Below are positions 1 through 11,000 of a stretch of 64,000 nt of DNA, one piece after another (within the stretch, counting starts at the first letter, position 1; the number at the start of each line of letters is the position of its first letter). The DNA lies in the NCBI RefSeq assembly GCF_007747655.1, contig NZ_CP036274.1, positions 4,464,001 through 4,528,000 on the forward strand. The letters are read 5' to 3'. The notes under the pieces were generated by a model. The model was not told the origin of the DNA and ran no database searches. It was given only the letters and a program-made list of their open reading frames with translations. Position numbers and translations under genes: made by a program. This DNA comes from Anatilimnocola aggregata. Lineage in GTDB: Bacteria > Planctomycetota > Planctomycetia > Pirellulales > Pirellulaceae.

Positions 1-3000
1 ACTTCAGTGCGGCCGAAGTTCATCGTTGGTCCGATAAACGCCGTTGTCACAAGCCCACTCTCGCCGAACGTCGTATCGACGGCACCATTCGCCTCGAATC
101 GTACCAGGTTGACATCAAACTGCATTGCCGGCGGCAATCCCAGTAAGAATCCTGCGGCGATGATACTCCCGTCGGCCTGCATGGTGGCCGCCACTATATT
201 GCTGCGGGGAGCAACGACGTCTGCTTCAGCGAGACCATCGATGCCAAAGGTCAAATCCAGGTTGCCGTCGGTGAGGTAACGTGCCACAGCAAATGACGGA
301 ATACCACTGCTGTTTGTAGCGGTACCCACCAGCAAGATTTTGCCGTCCGCCTGCAAGAACATGTCGTTGATGGTATCGTTGCCACCATGAAAGTCGGTAA
401 TGTTGAGTCCCGACGAACCCGGTCCAAATGCGCTATCGAGCGTGCCATCCGCAGCTAGTCGCATGAGTGTGAAGTCTTGCTCCACTTCACCAAAGCGACC
501 AGCGAACACGACTTTGCTGTCGGGCTGAATCACAATCGCCTGGATTTCGTCGTCACCGCCGAGATCCGCAATCTCGTAGCCATCGTCCGAAAATGTGAGA
601 TCAAGTGCGCCAGTCGCTGTAACCTTCGCGATGAACAAGTCGCGCTGGCTGCCGTCCCACGTGGAACCGCCAAATACAATCCAGCCGTCGGCATGCAGGG
701 CCGCATCGACCATTTGCTCGGAAAATACGCCCAAATCGACGATTGTTTTGCCACCTGTGCCGAAGGATGCGTCCAATGATCCCGAGGGCAACAGTCTGGC
801 AATCGCGGTATCAACATCCCAGCCATCCGAAAGCTGGCCGACGAGTGTCAACGTTCCATTCACCGGATTGACGAGTAGCTTTTGCAGCCCCTCGGAGGTC
901 CCGCCAAAGTCAATTTGCACCGAGCCCGCGCTGCCAAAGGACGTATCGAGTTGACCATTCGGCAGCAGTCGCGTCACCTGCATGTCCTGGTCGGTTCCGT
1001 TGTAAATCGAACCAGCTAAGAGGATGCCACCATCGGCCTGCAAGGCGATGGTTTGCGCAGAGAAGACTGCGGAACTGGGCAGCAAAACATCGCCGCCAGT
1101 TCCGAACGATGAGTCCAGGCTTCCGTCGGGCAAGTATCGCAGAAGGTGAAAGGCAGTCCCAGCGAACGAAGACTGATGCGCCAAGACGAGAATCTTGCCG
1201 TCGGGTTGGGTGGTCGACAGTGCCAACGGCATGTCAAACGAATCACCCGGCGCATCGGTAGTGACGTATCCGCCGCCGAAGGTTGGATCGAGAGCCGCCG
1301 GATTAGGCCCCGCGAAGACAAACGGAGCCACGTTGAGCACTGTCAACTCGTGCGACCACTCGGTACTACCTCCTTCGTCGTCGGTGACGATGACCGTAAT
1401 GGTGAAGATGCCATCGTCTAAGTAGCGATGATTGCTGATTAAACTTCCCACGCCTTGCGATTCGGTAATGGAGGCATTCTCGAGTGGTGTGCCATCGCCC
1501 CAGTCGATTGTCGCAGTGTGCGTGTCGAAGCTGCTCGCATCGGCAAAGTTGATTACTAGCGGAAACCGGCTCCCTTCATTAATCGTAGCTGGCACTGGCG
1601 CGTCGCCCAGCAATCTGGCGATCGCAAAATCCAGGGTGAAACTTCCAGAAATGGTGAACGATGTTCCCGCGGCAAAGATTCCGCCCGTGGGCGAGAGGGC
1701 AACCGCCCATCCAGTATCTTGCGGCGAAGCAAAATCCAGAGTCTGGATTCCGCCCGTCCCGAAACCCAAATCCAGCGCACCGTCAGTATCGAACCTCGCC
1801 ACGAGCATGTCTTGAATCGTGGGTTCAGACCCAAAGAACGTACCATTCACGAGTATCTTGCCGTCGGCTTGAACAGCTACTCCATAGCCTTCGGAATAGG
1901 TGCCGGGGACCGCCACATACGCCCAGCCGGCATCGCCAAACGCGGTGTCGATGGTGCCGTTTTCATTCACGAGGACCACCGCAGGACCTTGGCCTAAGTT
2001 GGTAAACGCGGTCGTCGCGCCGAGCACTTTGCCATCGGACTGCACGGCCAGCGATTGAATTCCGAAAGGGGTGATTCCCGGTGTGCCGTACAAGATTCCA
2101 TCAGCACTGAACGTGGAGTCGAGTTCCCCATTGCTTGTGTATTGCACAAAGGCAAAGTCGAAGCCTGAGGCCTGACCAGCAACGACAATTTGCCCACCGG
2201 GCAAAACGACGAGCGCATTGAGTACATTGGAACCGTCACCCAAGTCGGTAATCGTTGTGCCGCCGGTTCCAAAACTACTGTCGAAGGTACCGTCCGTTTG
2301 CAGTCGCGTTACGAAATAATCGAACCCACTACTTCCAACTGTCGAACCACCGATCAGAATTTTGCCATCAGCTTGCACCGCAATCGCGCGGCTTTCATCG
2401 TGGTCGTTAATGTTGAGCGTAGTCCGACCAGCGGTGCCGAAGGTGTTATCGAAGCTGCCATCGGCATTCAGACGCACCACCACGACATCGAAAGTGGTAG
2501 TCAGGCCGAACTCGCTGCCAGTTAATAAGATCTTGCCATCGGCTTGGACGGCCAGCCCGCCGATTCGGTTGGGCGCGATACCAACATAGATATTCACCGA
2601 GCCGCCGTTGCCGAAGGTGGAGTCGAGCGAACCATCTGCGTTTAGTCGAGCCAGACTCAAATACCCGCCGGCTCCAATCGCCATCGAGCTTCCGGCAACC
2701 AGTGTTTTGCCATCTGGTTGCACGGCGAGCACGGTTCGTTCGAAATTGCTGAGCGGCCCCTGCAGGCCGGTAACCACGAAGCCATCGTCACTGAAAGTGG
2801 AATCGAGTTGACCGTTCGTATTGAAGCGGGCGAGGGTGATATCGGGATTGAAAAAGGTCGCGCCTGTGAATACTCCGCCCCCGATCACCAGCTTGCCATC
2901 GGCTTGCAAGCTGGCCGACACGGCATACGACTGGCTTGCATTAAAATCTGCGGTGGCCCAGCCTTGGTCGCCGAACGTAGTGTCGAAAGCGCCCGTGCTT

Positions 3001-6000
3001 CCATCCAAGCGCGTCAGCGCAATCGTCTGTCCACCGGAAGTCGTACTAGACGTACCGACAAGCAGAATCTGGCCATCGGATTGCACTAGCACATCGACCA
3101 GATTCTCGCTTTCGCTCTCAAGATTTACTTCGGCGACGCCATTCACGCCGAATGTCGTCACCAATTCTCCATTGAAGTCGTACTTCACTACGACGAATGT
3201 CGGTGCAGCAGAACCGGTCGTCCCCGCAACAAGAATCTCTCCTGTAGGCTGGATCACCACACCAGCAGGAATATCGTAGGTCGAACCCAAATCGGTGACG
3301 ACGATCCCGCTGTCGCCAAAACTAGAATCGACGTTGCCAGTGCTTAGGAACCGTACGATGAGGAAATCGGTGTCGACACCATCGGAAACCGAGGCTGCCA
3401 AAATGATCTTGCCGTCGTCTTGCAGGGCGAGACCTTGAGGATAGTCGTTAACGCTGTAGCTAAAGCCGATTTGGCCATTGTAGGCGAAAGGTAGATCCGG
3501 ACTTCCATCGCTATTAAAGCGCACAATGACCATCAAGCGAGAGTTACCTACATCGGCCGCACCAGCGAGCAAGATTTTGCCATCCGGCTGAATGAGCAAC
3601 TCGGTCCCATATTCGTTTGTTCCCTCGCCCAGATCGTATGTGACCAGCCCGTCCGTTCCAAAACTAAGATCCAATTCGCCCGTCGCGGTGAATCGCTGCA
3701 GAGCAAGGTCGCCATCAGGTCCGCCCGTATAGCTGCCACCGAGCACAATCCGGCCGTCACTTTGCAAAGCGATTGCGACGGGACTAAAGGAACTGCCGGC
3801 CAGCATGGCAATGCCAGCAGTGCCAAACGTACTATCCAGTGAACCATCGACGTTGTAGCGCGCCAAGAAGTTCTTCGAACCGGCAAACGAGTTCTGAAAA
3901 CCGAATACCACAATCTTGCCGTCGGTCTGAGTGATAGCCAGATCGTTGACAAATTCCAAGCTCGGGCCAGGCACATCCACGCTGTCACGACCATCACCGC
4001 TGAAGGTCGGATCAAGACTCGCGGGATTCGGTCCGTAATAGACCACGGGCCCCACGTTATCGACAAACACCGGGCTCGACCAATAAACGGTCGCTCCGTC
4101 GTCGTCGGTCACCGTCACATTGATCAGGTAGACCCCGCTCTCGGCATAGCGGTGGGTGTTCTGCATGATGCCGAAGCCCTGGTTCTCGTTGATCGAACCG
4201 CTGTCGAGTGGCGACCCATCCCCCCAATCAATCGTGGCAGAGTGATAGTCCGACACGCCGAGATCACTTAATCCAAGTGCCAAGCGATATCTGCTTCCTT
4301 CATTCACGTGATCCACGATCGAGGCATCACCTGCGAGGCGGATCACGGCGACGTCAGTGCTGAAATTAGCAAGATTCATCGTGGTGCCACCCACGACGAT
4401 TTCGCCGCTTGGCAAGACCGCGATACTGGAGGCACTATCCTGCGGCGAATTCAAATCCACTTTCTGTTTGCCTGCTGTGCCGAAGGTAAGATCTAGCACA
4501 CCCGCGGAAGTAAACCGCGCGATGGCGAAGTCTGAACCTGCCGGACCAGTTGATTGCGCTGTACCGGCAACAAGAATTTTGCCGTTGCTTTGCACCGCGA
4601 CGCCAAATCCTTCGGCAAACCCATCGAATTGTGCAGTCGCCCAGCCATCAGTTCCAAATGTCGTATCCAGCGTGCCATTGGTATTCGCGCGCAAGACGGC
4701 AATTTCACCAGTCTCGGTATTTGTCACGCCGAGCAATTTGCCATCGGCTTGCACGGCCAGCGCTTGAATGGCAACGTCCACGCTTTCCGCTTCGCCCAGC
4801 ATCACACCAGCGGTACCGAACGAAGTATCGAGCGCGCCAGTCGAGCTGTACTGGGCGAGGGCGAAACTGGATCCAAATCCATTAACTCCCCCCGCGAGAA
4901 CAATCTTGCCATCCGGCAAGATGAGCAGAGACTGCGCTTGCGCACTGCTTGTGCCCAAGTCGGTCGTGGTCAGTCCACTCGTACCAAAGCTGGTGTCGAA
5001 CGATCCATCTGCTTGCAAGCGAAGAACGTAGAAGTCTGCAGTTTCTCCGTCCGCTTGCGTGTGGCCGCCAACCACAATTTTCCCATCGTTCTGTACCGCG
5101 ATTGCGCGTGGCACGTCTGAAGTATTGCCAAGTTCCAGTTGCACTGTGCCGGCAGTGCCGAACGAAGTATCTGCGGAACCATCGCCATGGAAACGACGAA
5201 TGGCGATATCGAGTCCAGCCGCGCCACCTTGCACCGTGCCAGTTACAAGGAACTTGCCATCGGGCTGAATGGCAATGCCGCCCAGGCGGTTGAAATCGCC
5301 TAGAACTTTCACATTCAGTGTGCCGCCGGTGCCAAAACTAAGGTCGGGCGAACCATCGACGTTATTGCGCGCGATTCCCCAGCCGAGATCGCCCGTGATG
5401 CCCATGATCGTCGAGGCAATCAGGGTCTTGCCGTCGGGCTGCACAGCCATGACGGATCGGTCGAACGTAATCGTTGATCCCGCAAAGCCCGTTTGCACGA
5501 AGCCCGCACTGCCGTACGTCAAATCGAGTTGACCACTCGCGGTAAATCGCGCGAGCCCCAGGTCGAAGTCATTGACTGATGCAGCAGCGACTGCGATGCC
5601 ACCCACTACCAGGCTGCCGTCGCTTTGCAGGTCAACCGCGGCGCCAAGAGCATAGGCAGAACCCAAATCGGTCGTAGCAAGACCACTAGTGCCGAAGGAA
5701 GTGTCGAGGCTTCCATTGTCATTCAGCTTCGTTAGTGCGAACAACGATTGTCCGCCACTGGGTTCGGTCGTTCCCGCCAGAATGATCTTTCCATCTGGCA
5801 GGACGAGCATGTCCTGCACTACGTCATAACCTCCGCCAAAATCAAACACGGCGACACCGTCGGTGCCGAAACTCACATCCAGCACACCAGTCTCGTCGTA
5901 GCGGGCAGCAACCATGTCCTGCGTTGCGGCATTCGTCGAACCGGAAATCAAGATGCGACCGTCGGTTTGCAACGCGATCGACCGCGCATAATCTTCCGTC

Positions 6001-7241
6001 CCCCCAAGGTCAGATAAGACTACGCCATCAGTGCCAAAAGAGTCGTCCGCCATTCCGTCCGCTAGGAAACGCAGCAAGACGACATCGGCACCAGTGCCGC
6101 TGACGTATGTCGTACCCAGCACCAAGATTTTGCCATCTGGTTGCAAGACCGCGTCTGTGACGTTTTCGGAGAGGTTCCCCAAGTCGACATGGACCCGCCC
6201 AGAATCCCCAAAGCTGAGATCAACGAGACCATTGGCCTCGAGTCTGAGGAGTGTGAATATCTGGTTGTTGTCACTGTACGAGTTGCCAATTACTAGCAAC
6301 TTGCCATCCGCTGGCTGGATGAGCGTCTTGGCTGAATTATCGTAACTACCTTCGCCGAAATCGATCGTCGCCTGCCCTTGTTCGCCAAAGTTCGTGTCGA
6401 GCGCGCCGCTGGCGTTATAGCGACGGACGGCAAAGTCGCTATCGGATGAATTGGAGCCAGTTCCTGTTACCAGGATGCTGCCATCAGTTTGCAAGGCCAG
6501 CGAATTGGCGCTGAACGACGAACCGCCGACCGTGACCTTGCCCCCATTACCAAACGTGCTGTCCACGGTGCCGTTGGTGTTGTAACGAAGCAGGTAGGAT
6601 TCCGCGCCACTGAAGCTCGATCCGAAGCCGAGAACGACGGTCTTGCCGTCCGGTTGCGTGATGGCGATATCTTGCAGGAAGTCGAGTCCCGGGCCGAGCA
6701 CATCGGTCACTGCACTACCATTTGTGCCGAATGATGTGTCGAGCGTGGCGGCGTTGGGGCCCCAGTAGAGCACGGGTGCGACGTTTTGCACCAAGACCGA
6801 CGTGCTCCCATTGCCCGTTTCGTTGTTTCCATCGGTCACGCTGGCCGTGATGGAATAGCTGTCTTGAATAGTGCCCGTCGGATCATCGTCCAGGTAGCGA
6901 TGGGTAACCGTGAAGGTCCGCGCATTGGCGTCCCAGGTGACGTGGCCAGGCAGAGCTTGCAGGTCGATGGTTTCGCTGTTGTTCGGCGATAGTGGGTCAC
7001 CCCAATTGAGAGTCAGGGAAAACGTCTCATCGGCATCCGGGTCAGCGATGGTGCCGACCAGGGTCGCCAACGAACCTTCCTGAATTGGAGCGATGGTTAA
7101 ACTATCGAACGAGGGAGCCCCGGTCAGCACACGCCGCTCTTCGCAGGTTTCAAACAGCAGAGCGCGCTTTGCGTCGGTTCGCTGCTGAGTACTGCGCTTG
7201 GGCGAGGTGCGGCGATGTTTTCGGTCTTTTAGAACGGCCAT
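1..7241 (-). CDS. Giant delta-60-repeat exoprotein, C-terminus outside the window
   Basis: The minus-strand frame starting at ATG 7241 stays open to base 1, giving at least 2413 residues. I read it at both ends and at several landmarks, and these agree on one frame. Residues 29-41 carry LFETCEERRVLTG, which resembles the planctomycete N-terminal sorting motif (LEPR-XLL type). A PKD/cadherin-like segment follows (about 45-155). After that come dozens of roughly 50-60-residue units with the pattern 'G-LD-(T/S)-FG--G---D', 'ALQ-DGKI(L/V)--G' and 'L-R----G', typical of delta-60 (TIGR02608-type) beta-propeller-like repeats. The array is broken by PKD-like linkers near 4320-4070 and 1610-1330, which divides it into three colinear modules. 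The likely role is a very large secreted or surface protein; substrate or adhesive function is unknown. The start lies just inside GTGAATATC with no clear ribosome-binding site. The divergent gene at 8015 is also a giant exoprotein. Confidence 0.9.
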   Translation of the reverse strand, partial: MAVLKDRKHRRTSPKRSTQQRTDAKRALLFETCEERRVLTGAPSFDSLTIAPIQEGSLATLVGTIADPDADETFSLTLNWGDPLSPNNSETIDLQALPGHVTWDANARTFTVTHRYLDDDPTGTIQDSYSITASVTDGNNETGNGSTSVLVQNVAPVLYWGPNAATLDTSFGTNGSAVTDVLGPGLDFLQDIAITQPDGKTVVLGFGSSFSGAESYLLRYNTNGTVDSTFGNGGKVTVGGSSFSANSLALQTDGSILVTGTGSNSSDSDFAVRRYNASGALDTNFGEQGQATIDFGEGSYDNSAKTLIQPADGKLLVIGNSYSDNNQIFTLLRLEANGLVDLSFGDSGRVHVDLGNLSENVTDAVLQPDGKILVLGTTYVSGTGADVVLLRFLADGMADDSFGTDGVVLSDLGGTEDYARSIALQTDGRILISGSTNAATQDMVAARYDETGVLDVSFGTDGVAVFDFGGGYDVVQDMLVLPDGKIILAGTTEPSGGQSLFALTKLNDNGSLDTSFGTSGLATTDLGSAYALGAAVDLQSDGSLVVGGIAVAAASVNDFDLGLARFTASGQLDLTYGSAGFVQTGFAGSTITFDRSVMAVQPDGKTLIASTIMGITGDLGWGIARNNVDGSPDLSFGTGGTLNVKVLGDFNRLGGIAIQPDGKFLVTGTVQGGAAGLDIAIRRFHGDGSADTSFGTAGTVQLELGNTSDVPRAIAVQNDGKIVVGGHTQADGETADFYVLRLQADGSFDTSFGTSGLTTTDLGTSSAQAQSLLILPDGKIVLAGGVNGFGSSFALAQYSSTGALDTSFGTAGVMLGEAESVDVAIQALAVQADGKLLGVTNTETGEIAVLRANTNGTLDTTFGTDGWATAQFDGFAEGFGVAVQSNGKILVAGTAQSTGPAGSDFAIARFTSAGVLDLTFGTAGKQKVDLNSPQDSASSIAVLPSGEIVVGGTTMNLANFSTDVAVIRLAGDASIVDHVNEGSRYRLALGLSDLGVSDYHSATIDWGDGSPLDSGSINENQGFGIMQNTHRYAESGVYLINVTVTDDDGATVYWSSPVFVDNVGPVVYYGPNPASLDPTFSGDGRDSVDVPGPSLEFVNDLAITQTDGKIVVFGFQNSFAGSKNFLARYNVDGSLDSTFGTAGIAMLAGSSFSPVAIALQSDGRIVLGGSYTGGPDGDLALQRFTATGELDLSFGTDGLVTYDLGEGTNEYGTELLIQPDGKILLAGAADVGNSRLMVIVRFNSDGSPDLPFAYNGQIGFSYSVNDYPQGLALQDDGKIILAASVSDGVDTDFLIVRFLSTGNVDSSFGDSGIVVTDLGSTYDIPAGVVIQPTGEILVAGTTGSAAPTFVVVKYDFNGELVTTFGVNGVAEVNLESESENLVDVLVQSDGQILLVGTSSTTSGGQTIALTRLDGSTGAFDTTFGDQGWATADFNASQSYAVSASLQADGKLVIGGGVFTGATFFNPDITLARFNTNGQLDSTFSDDGFVVTGLQGPLSNFERTVLAVQPDGKTLVAGSSMAIGAGGYLSLARLNADGSLDSTFGNGGSVNIYVGIAPNRIGGLAVQADGKILLTGSEFGLTTTFDVVVVRLNADGSFDNTFGTAGRTTLNINDHDESRAIAVQADGKILIGGSTVGSSGFDYFVTRLQTDGTFDSSFGTGGTTITDLGDGSNVLNALVVLPGGQIVVAGQASGFDFAFVQYTSNGELDSTFSADGILYGTPGITPFGIQSLAVQSDGKVLGATTAFTNLGQGPAVVLVNENGTIDTAFGDAGWAYVAVPGTYSEGYGVAVQADGKILVNGTFFGSEPTIQDMLVARFDTDGALDLGFGTGGIQTLDFASPQDTGWAVALSPTGGIFAAGTSFTISGSFTLDFAIARLLGDAPVPATINEGSRFPLVINFADASSFDTHTATIDWGDGTPLENASITESQGVGSLISNHRYLDDGIFTITVIVTDDEGGSTEWSHELTVLNVAPFVFAGPNPAALDPTFGGGYVTTDAPGDSFDMPLALSTTQPDGKILVLAHQSSFAGTAFHLLRYLPDGSLDSSFGTGGDVLLPSSAVFSAQTIALQADGGILLAGSIYNGTDQDMQVTRLLPNGQLDTSFGSAGSVQIDFGGTSEGLQKLLVNPVNGTLTLVGQLSDGWDVDTAIARLLPSGSLDASFGTGGKTIVDLGVFSEQMVDAALHADGWIVFGGSTWDGSQRDLFIAKVTATGALDLTFSDDGYEIADLGGDDEIQAIVIQPDSKVVFAGRFGEVEQDFTLMRLAADGTLDSAFGPGSSGLNITDFHGGNDTINDMFLQADGKILLVGTATNSSGIPSFAVARYLTDGNLDLTFGIDGLAEADVVAPRSNIVAATMQADGSIIAAGFLLGLPPAMQFDVNLVRFEANGAVDTTFGESGLVTTAFIGPTMNFGRTE

Positions 7242-8014
7242 GATATTCACTCCCTGAAAGCGTGGCGGTCGCTGTTCCTGCGATCCTCTCCACCATGAAA
7301 TTGCGGCGTTAACGCAGTGCCCGAGGAGCCTCAAATTGGGCGACTGGGATCACTGTTGGTTCCTGAAAATGAGCCTTCGCAAGTGCGTGCCCCTTAACAA
7401 CAAGATCAGCGGTTCATCGCTGTGACCGGGCCGACAGGAAGGAGCCCGATTTTTATGGGCAGTCGGTGGCGTTTACCCCAACCACACAGAAAGGTACCCG
7501 CGAATGGTGGCTGATCCCATTCGGGCCGAATATAAGGGGCAAAAGTGAAATGTCCACAGTGTAGCGGCGCGATTTAACTCACGAATCCGTCGATAGTTGC
7601 GGCAATAAGTTGCCATCACGGCGAGCGGTCGACGCGGATACCCGTATGTGGCATGTGTTTCCGACGCGAACGAGTAATTCACGGCGTTTTTTACTATACA
7701 AAAATCTTTTTTTGGCGATTTGTGGCAGGCCTAGTTCCGGGCCAAAGATGCTCGCCCCGGCCCACGCTGTGATTTCGTCGCCATTCCTCGCCAAACCCGC
7801 ACAATCCTCACAACCGGCGAAGTTTTTTGCTTCGCACGACGGATCGCTGGCTGCAGGACTCGTAAATCACTTGATCGAAATTAGCATCAATTCTTCCGGA
7901 TTCTCTCCCACCCTATCGGCGTAGTGCACTACTGCCGATTTCTCTCCCCACGGTGTGAGAACAGATCCAGTCCTTTTGCCGCACTTTTTCGCGACAATTT
8001 CTACGTTCGTTCGG
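7242..8014. other. Divergent intergenic region between two giant exoprotein genes
   Basis: About 770 bases separate the two divergent starts, so promoters for both giant genes should lie here. There is an AT-rich patch at roughly 7689-7717, including TATACA at 7695-7700, but I could not match a convincing -35 element on either strand. Short open frames in this stretch (for example 7610-7924 plus) have no recognisable protein character. I see no RNA gene. Confidence 0.5.
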
Positions 8015-11000
8015 ATGATCCGACCCATGCTCAATCGCACTAAGTCGCTCTGGAATCGCTTCTTCGCTCGTAAGCAGTCCGCTGCCAAACGGGCTACGCC
8101 CCTGCGGCGCCGCAAGGCGTTCTTAGAATCGTTGGAAGAACGACGCCTGTTAGCGACGGTAGAAACCGCCTTTCCCTTCACAGAAGTTGGAGGAGTTGCG
8201 TTTACGTCACTGGGTGATACACCTGGGTCGAGTGCTGGGCGAACCTTTGACTACGACTTTGCAGCCAACCCATCGGCTGCGTACTTCGAAAACGGCATCG
8301 ACTTTACTTGGGCTCCCAAATCAGCAGGCTTGGGACTGTCCGGAAATGCAAACTCCGCGAATGTCCTGCCGATCAACAGCACCAATCTCGTTCCGGGCTC
8401 GATAACGGCGACCAGCGCCCAATGGCTCATTACGGATGTGCCGTTCGACTCCACCGGCGATCATGTTCAAGATTCTTTCATTCCATTCGGACGTCTCTCG
8501 CTCACCATCTCAGAAACTTCGAGCCCGCTCCTCACCGGCGCGGCAATCCCTAGCGGTGTCGAACATATTGGCGTCGCAATTCGCGTCACAGATTCCTTCA
8601 AAGCAAATTTCAAGTTTGAAGTATCGACGGACGGCATCACCTATGTTCCCGCCGACACTTACTACACCAACAATAGCGCCGGAACCGGAGGTTCGCGAAC
8701 CAGCTTCGCTGCCAGCGGTTGGTACGACAAAGTTCCCGTTCTCAGCGCGAACGCTGTTGCGACTGGTACCGCCAACGACGGAACTGATGACAGCTTTGAG
8801 CTCGTGCGACTCGGTGCAAACATTCAGGCGAGTGTTAACGGCAATCCGGTGTTTCTGCTCCCTGCGGCGAGCATCACCGGACTAACTGTGAACGGCTCGA
8901 ACGATGACGATACATTGACCGTCGATGCTTCAATCGTCAGTAGCGGTCTGGCAATCATTTTCAACGGTGGCGCAGGCGGCAATGACACGCTGGAGTTCAC
9001 CGGGACCGGGGTGACGAATGCCACACTCACGCATGCGAGCGCCACGGACGGCACAGTGATGCTGGATGGGACCACGCTAACTTACACGGGGCTGGATCCG
9101 ATTCTGATCAATACGCCCGGAGCCAACTGGGTGCTGGAGTACACCAGTGATCCGGCACCGGTGACTCTGGCCGATGTAGCGGGCGATTTGCAGGTCACCC
9201 GCAGCGGTGTTGCCGAGCAAGTAACGATCAGTCCAGTTGGTCTGGCCAGCCTGACCGTGCGCACTGGTACCGGCGCCGATACCATCGAGTTCGACAGCTT
9301 GCCCGCAGGCTGGACTGCGGCCATCACCATCGACGGCCAAGGGGCTGCCGATATCCTGAACGTCAATACGGCCGACCTGACTTCGACCGGCAATATCACG
9401 CTCGCCGGCGTCGAGACGGCTAATCTCTCGCGCAACATCACCACCGGCGGCGTGCTAAGTGGCAACGCCACGACGGTCAACGTCGATGACGCGCCCAATG
9501 GCCAGATCGCCGACGCCATCGCCCTCGCGGCCAGCGGCGCCACGGTGAATGTGGCAGCAGGAACTTATACCGAGTTCATCCCTTCGCTAAGCAAGAGTTT
9601 GAACTTGAAGGGTGCTCAAGCTGGAGTTGATGCCCGCACCCGTGTCGCGGTACCCGAAACGATTCTGAATCATTCGCAGGGCGCGTTTAATGTGCTGGCG
9701 AACAATGTGACGATCGATGGATTCACGTTTCAGGGTGTGACGAATTCCGCATTTTTGGGATTTGCCGTGGCCATGGGCAACGGTGCATCGACTGGCACGC
9801 AAGTGCTGAATAACGTGTTTCAAAACAATATCGCTGGCCTGGCATTGGCAAACTCGGGCGCATCGCAAGTGCTCGTGAAACAAAACCTCTTCCGTAACAA
9901 TAACGGTCCGGGTCAGCTGAATACCGACATTTACAGCGATCAGTTCGTTGCGGGGGCAGCAGGGCTCTCGAATGTCTTGATTGAGGACAACACATTCACC
10001 AACAGTGCAACCGTTGTGGACAGTTGGGCGATCGGCTTTAGCAATACCGCGGCCACACCGTTTACCAACATCACCATTCGCAACAACAGCATCGATAACC
10101 ATGGTCGTGCGACCTACTTTTATAACACCGATAACTTGACCGTTACCGGCAACAACATGACGGGCGTCACCAACTACGCCATCGGTCTGTTTAATGGCAA
10201 CGATCTTGTTTCGGTCAGCAACAATCGTATCGAGAACGGCAACCGAGGTCTGTGGATCACGAGTGATATTGGCGCACCGAATTCGGACGTTACAGTATCC
10301 GGAAATGCCCTGTTGAATAACACGTTGGGCAATATCATTTTGGAAGCGGGATCGCTTACCGGCACGCTCAACGCCTCGGCTAACTATTGGGGAACGACAA
10401 GCCCGGCAGCCGTCTTGGGGACGATTGACAATAGTCCGGCACTGCCTGTCGACTTCACACCACTACTCAACAACGACGAAAGCGTTCTGAATCAAGCTGT
10501 CACCGGCTTCACTCCTAACTATTCCGCACTGACCGTGCATGCAAGTGGTACTCAAGCCGGATCTACTGGTCGCGTTCAAGAAGCTGTGAACCTGGTGACT
10601 GATCCAGGGACAATCAATGTTCTTGCTGGCACTTACACTGAAAGTGCGGTCACTGCGAATAAGAACTTCCTCAGCTTGCTCGGCCCAGCAGGGGGAGGGG
10701 CGATTCTGTCGGCCGCGCTCAACGCCACCGGCACGGGCACGCTAACCGTGAACGACTTGGCCTTCACTGGCGGCACGTTCACGAACTATGGCACCGTGAA
10801 TCTCGGCAGCACGTCGATGACTGCTGGCACTTACACCATTACCGGCACTTCCGTTCAGCGGGCTGGCGATCAGGCGACGGGAGCCGTCACGCTGTCGGGC
10901 GTCAATAACCTCTCAGCCACCGGTGGCAGCGGCGCAGACGCATTTACGGTCACACCTCCCATGGCCGGCCTCAACATTAGCGTCGATGGCAGTGGCGGGC

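Noticed and set aside
3548-4066. 172-codon minus-strand frame within the delta-60 gene
   Set aside because: It is in another frame than the giant open frame and its translation lacks the repeat pattern.
7610-7924. 104-codon plus-strand frame in the divergent intergenic region
   Set aside because: Composition looks random and it lies where promoters for both giant genes are expected.
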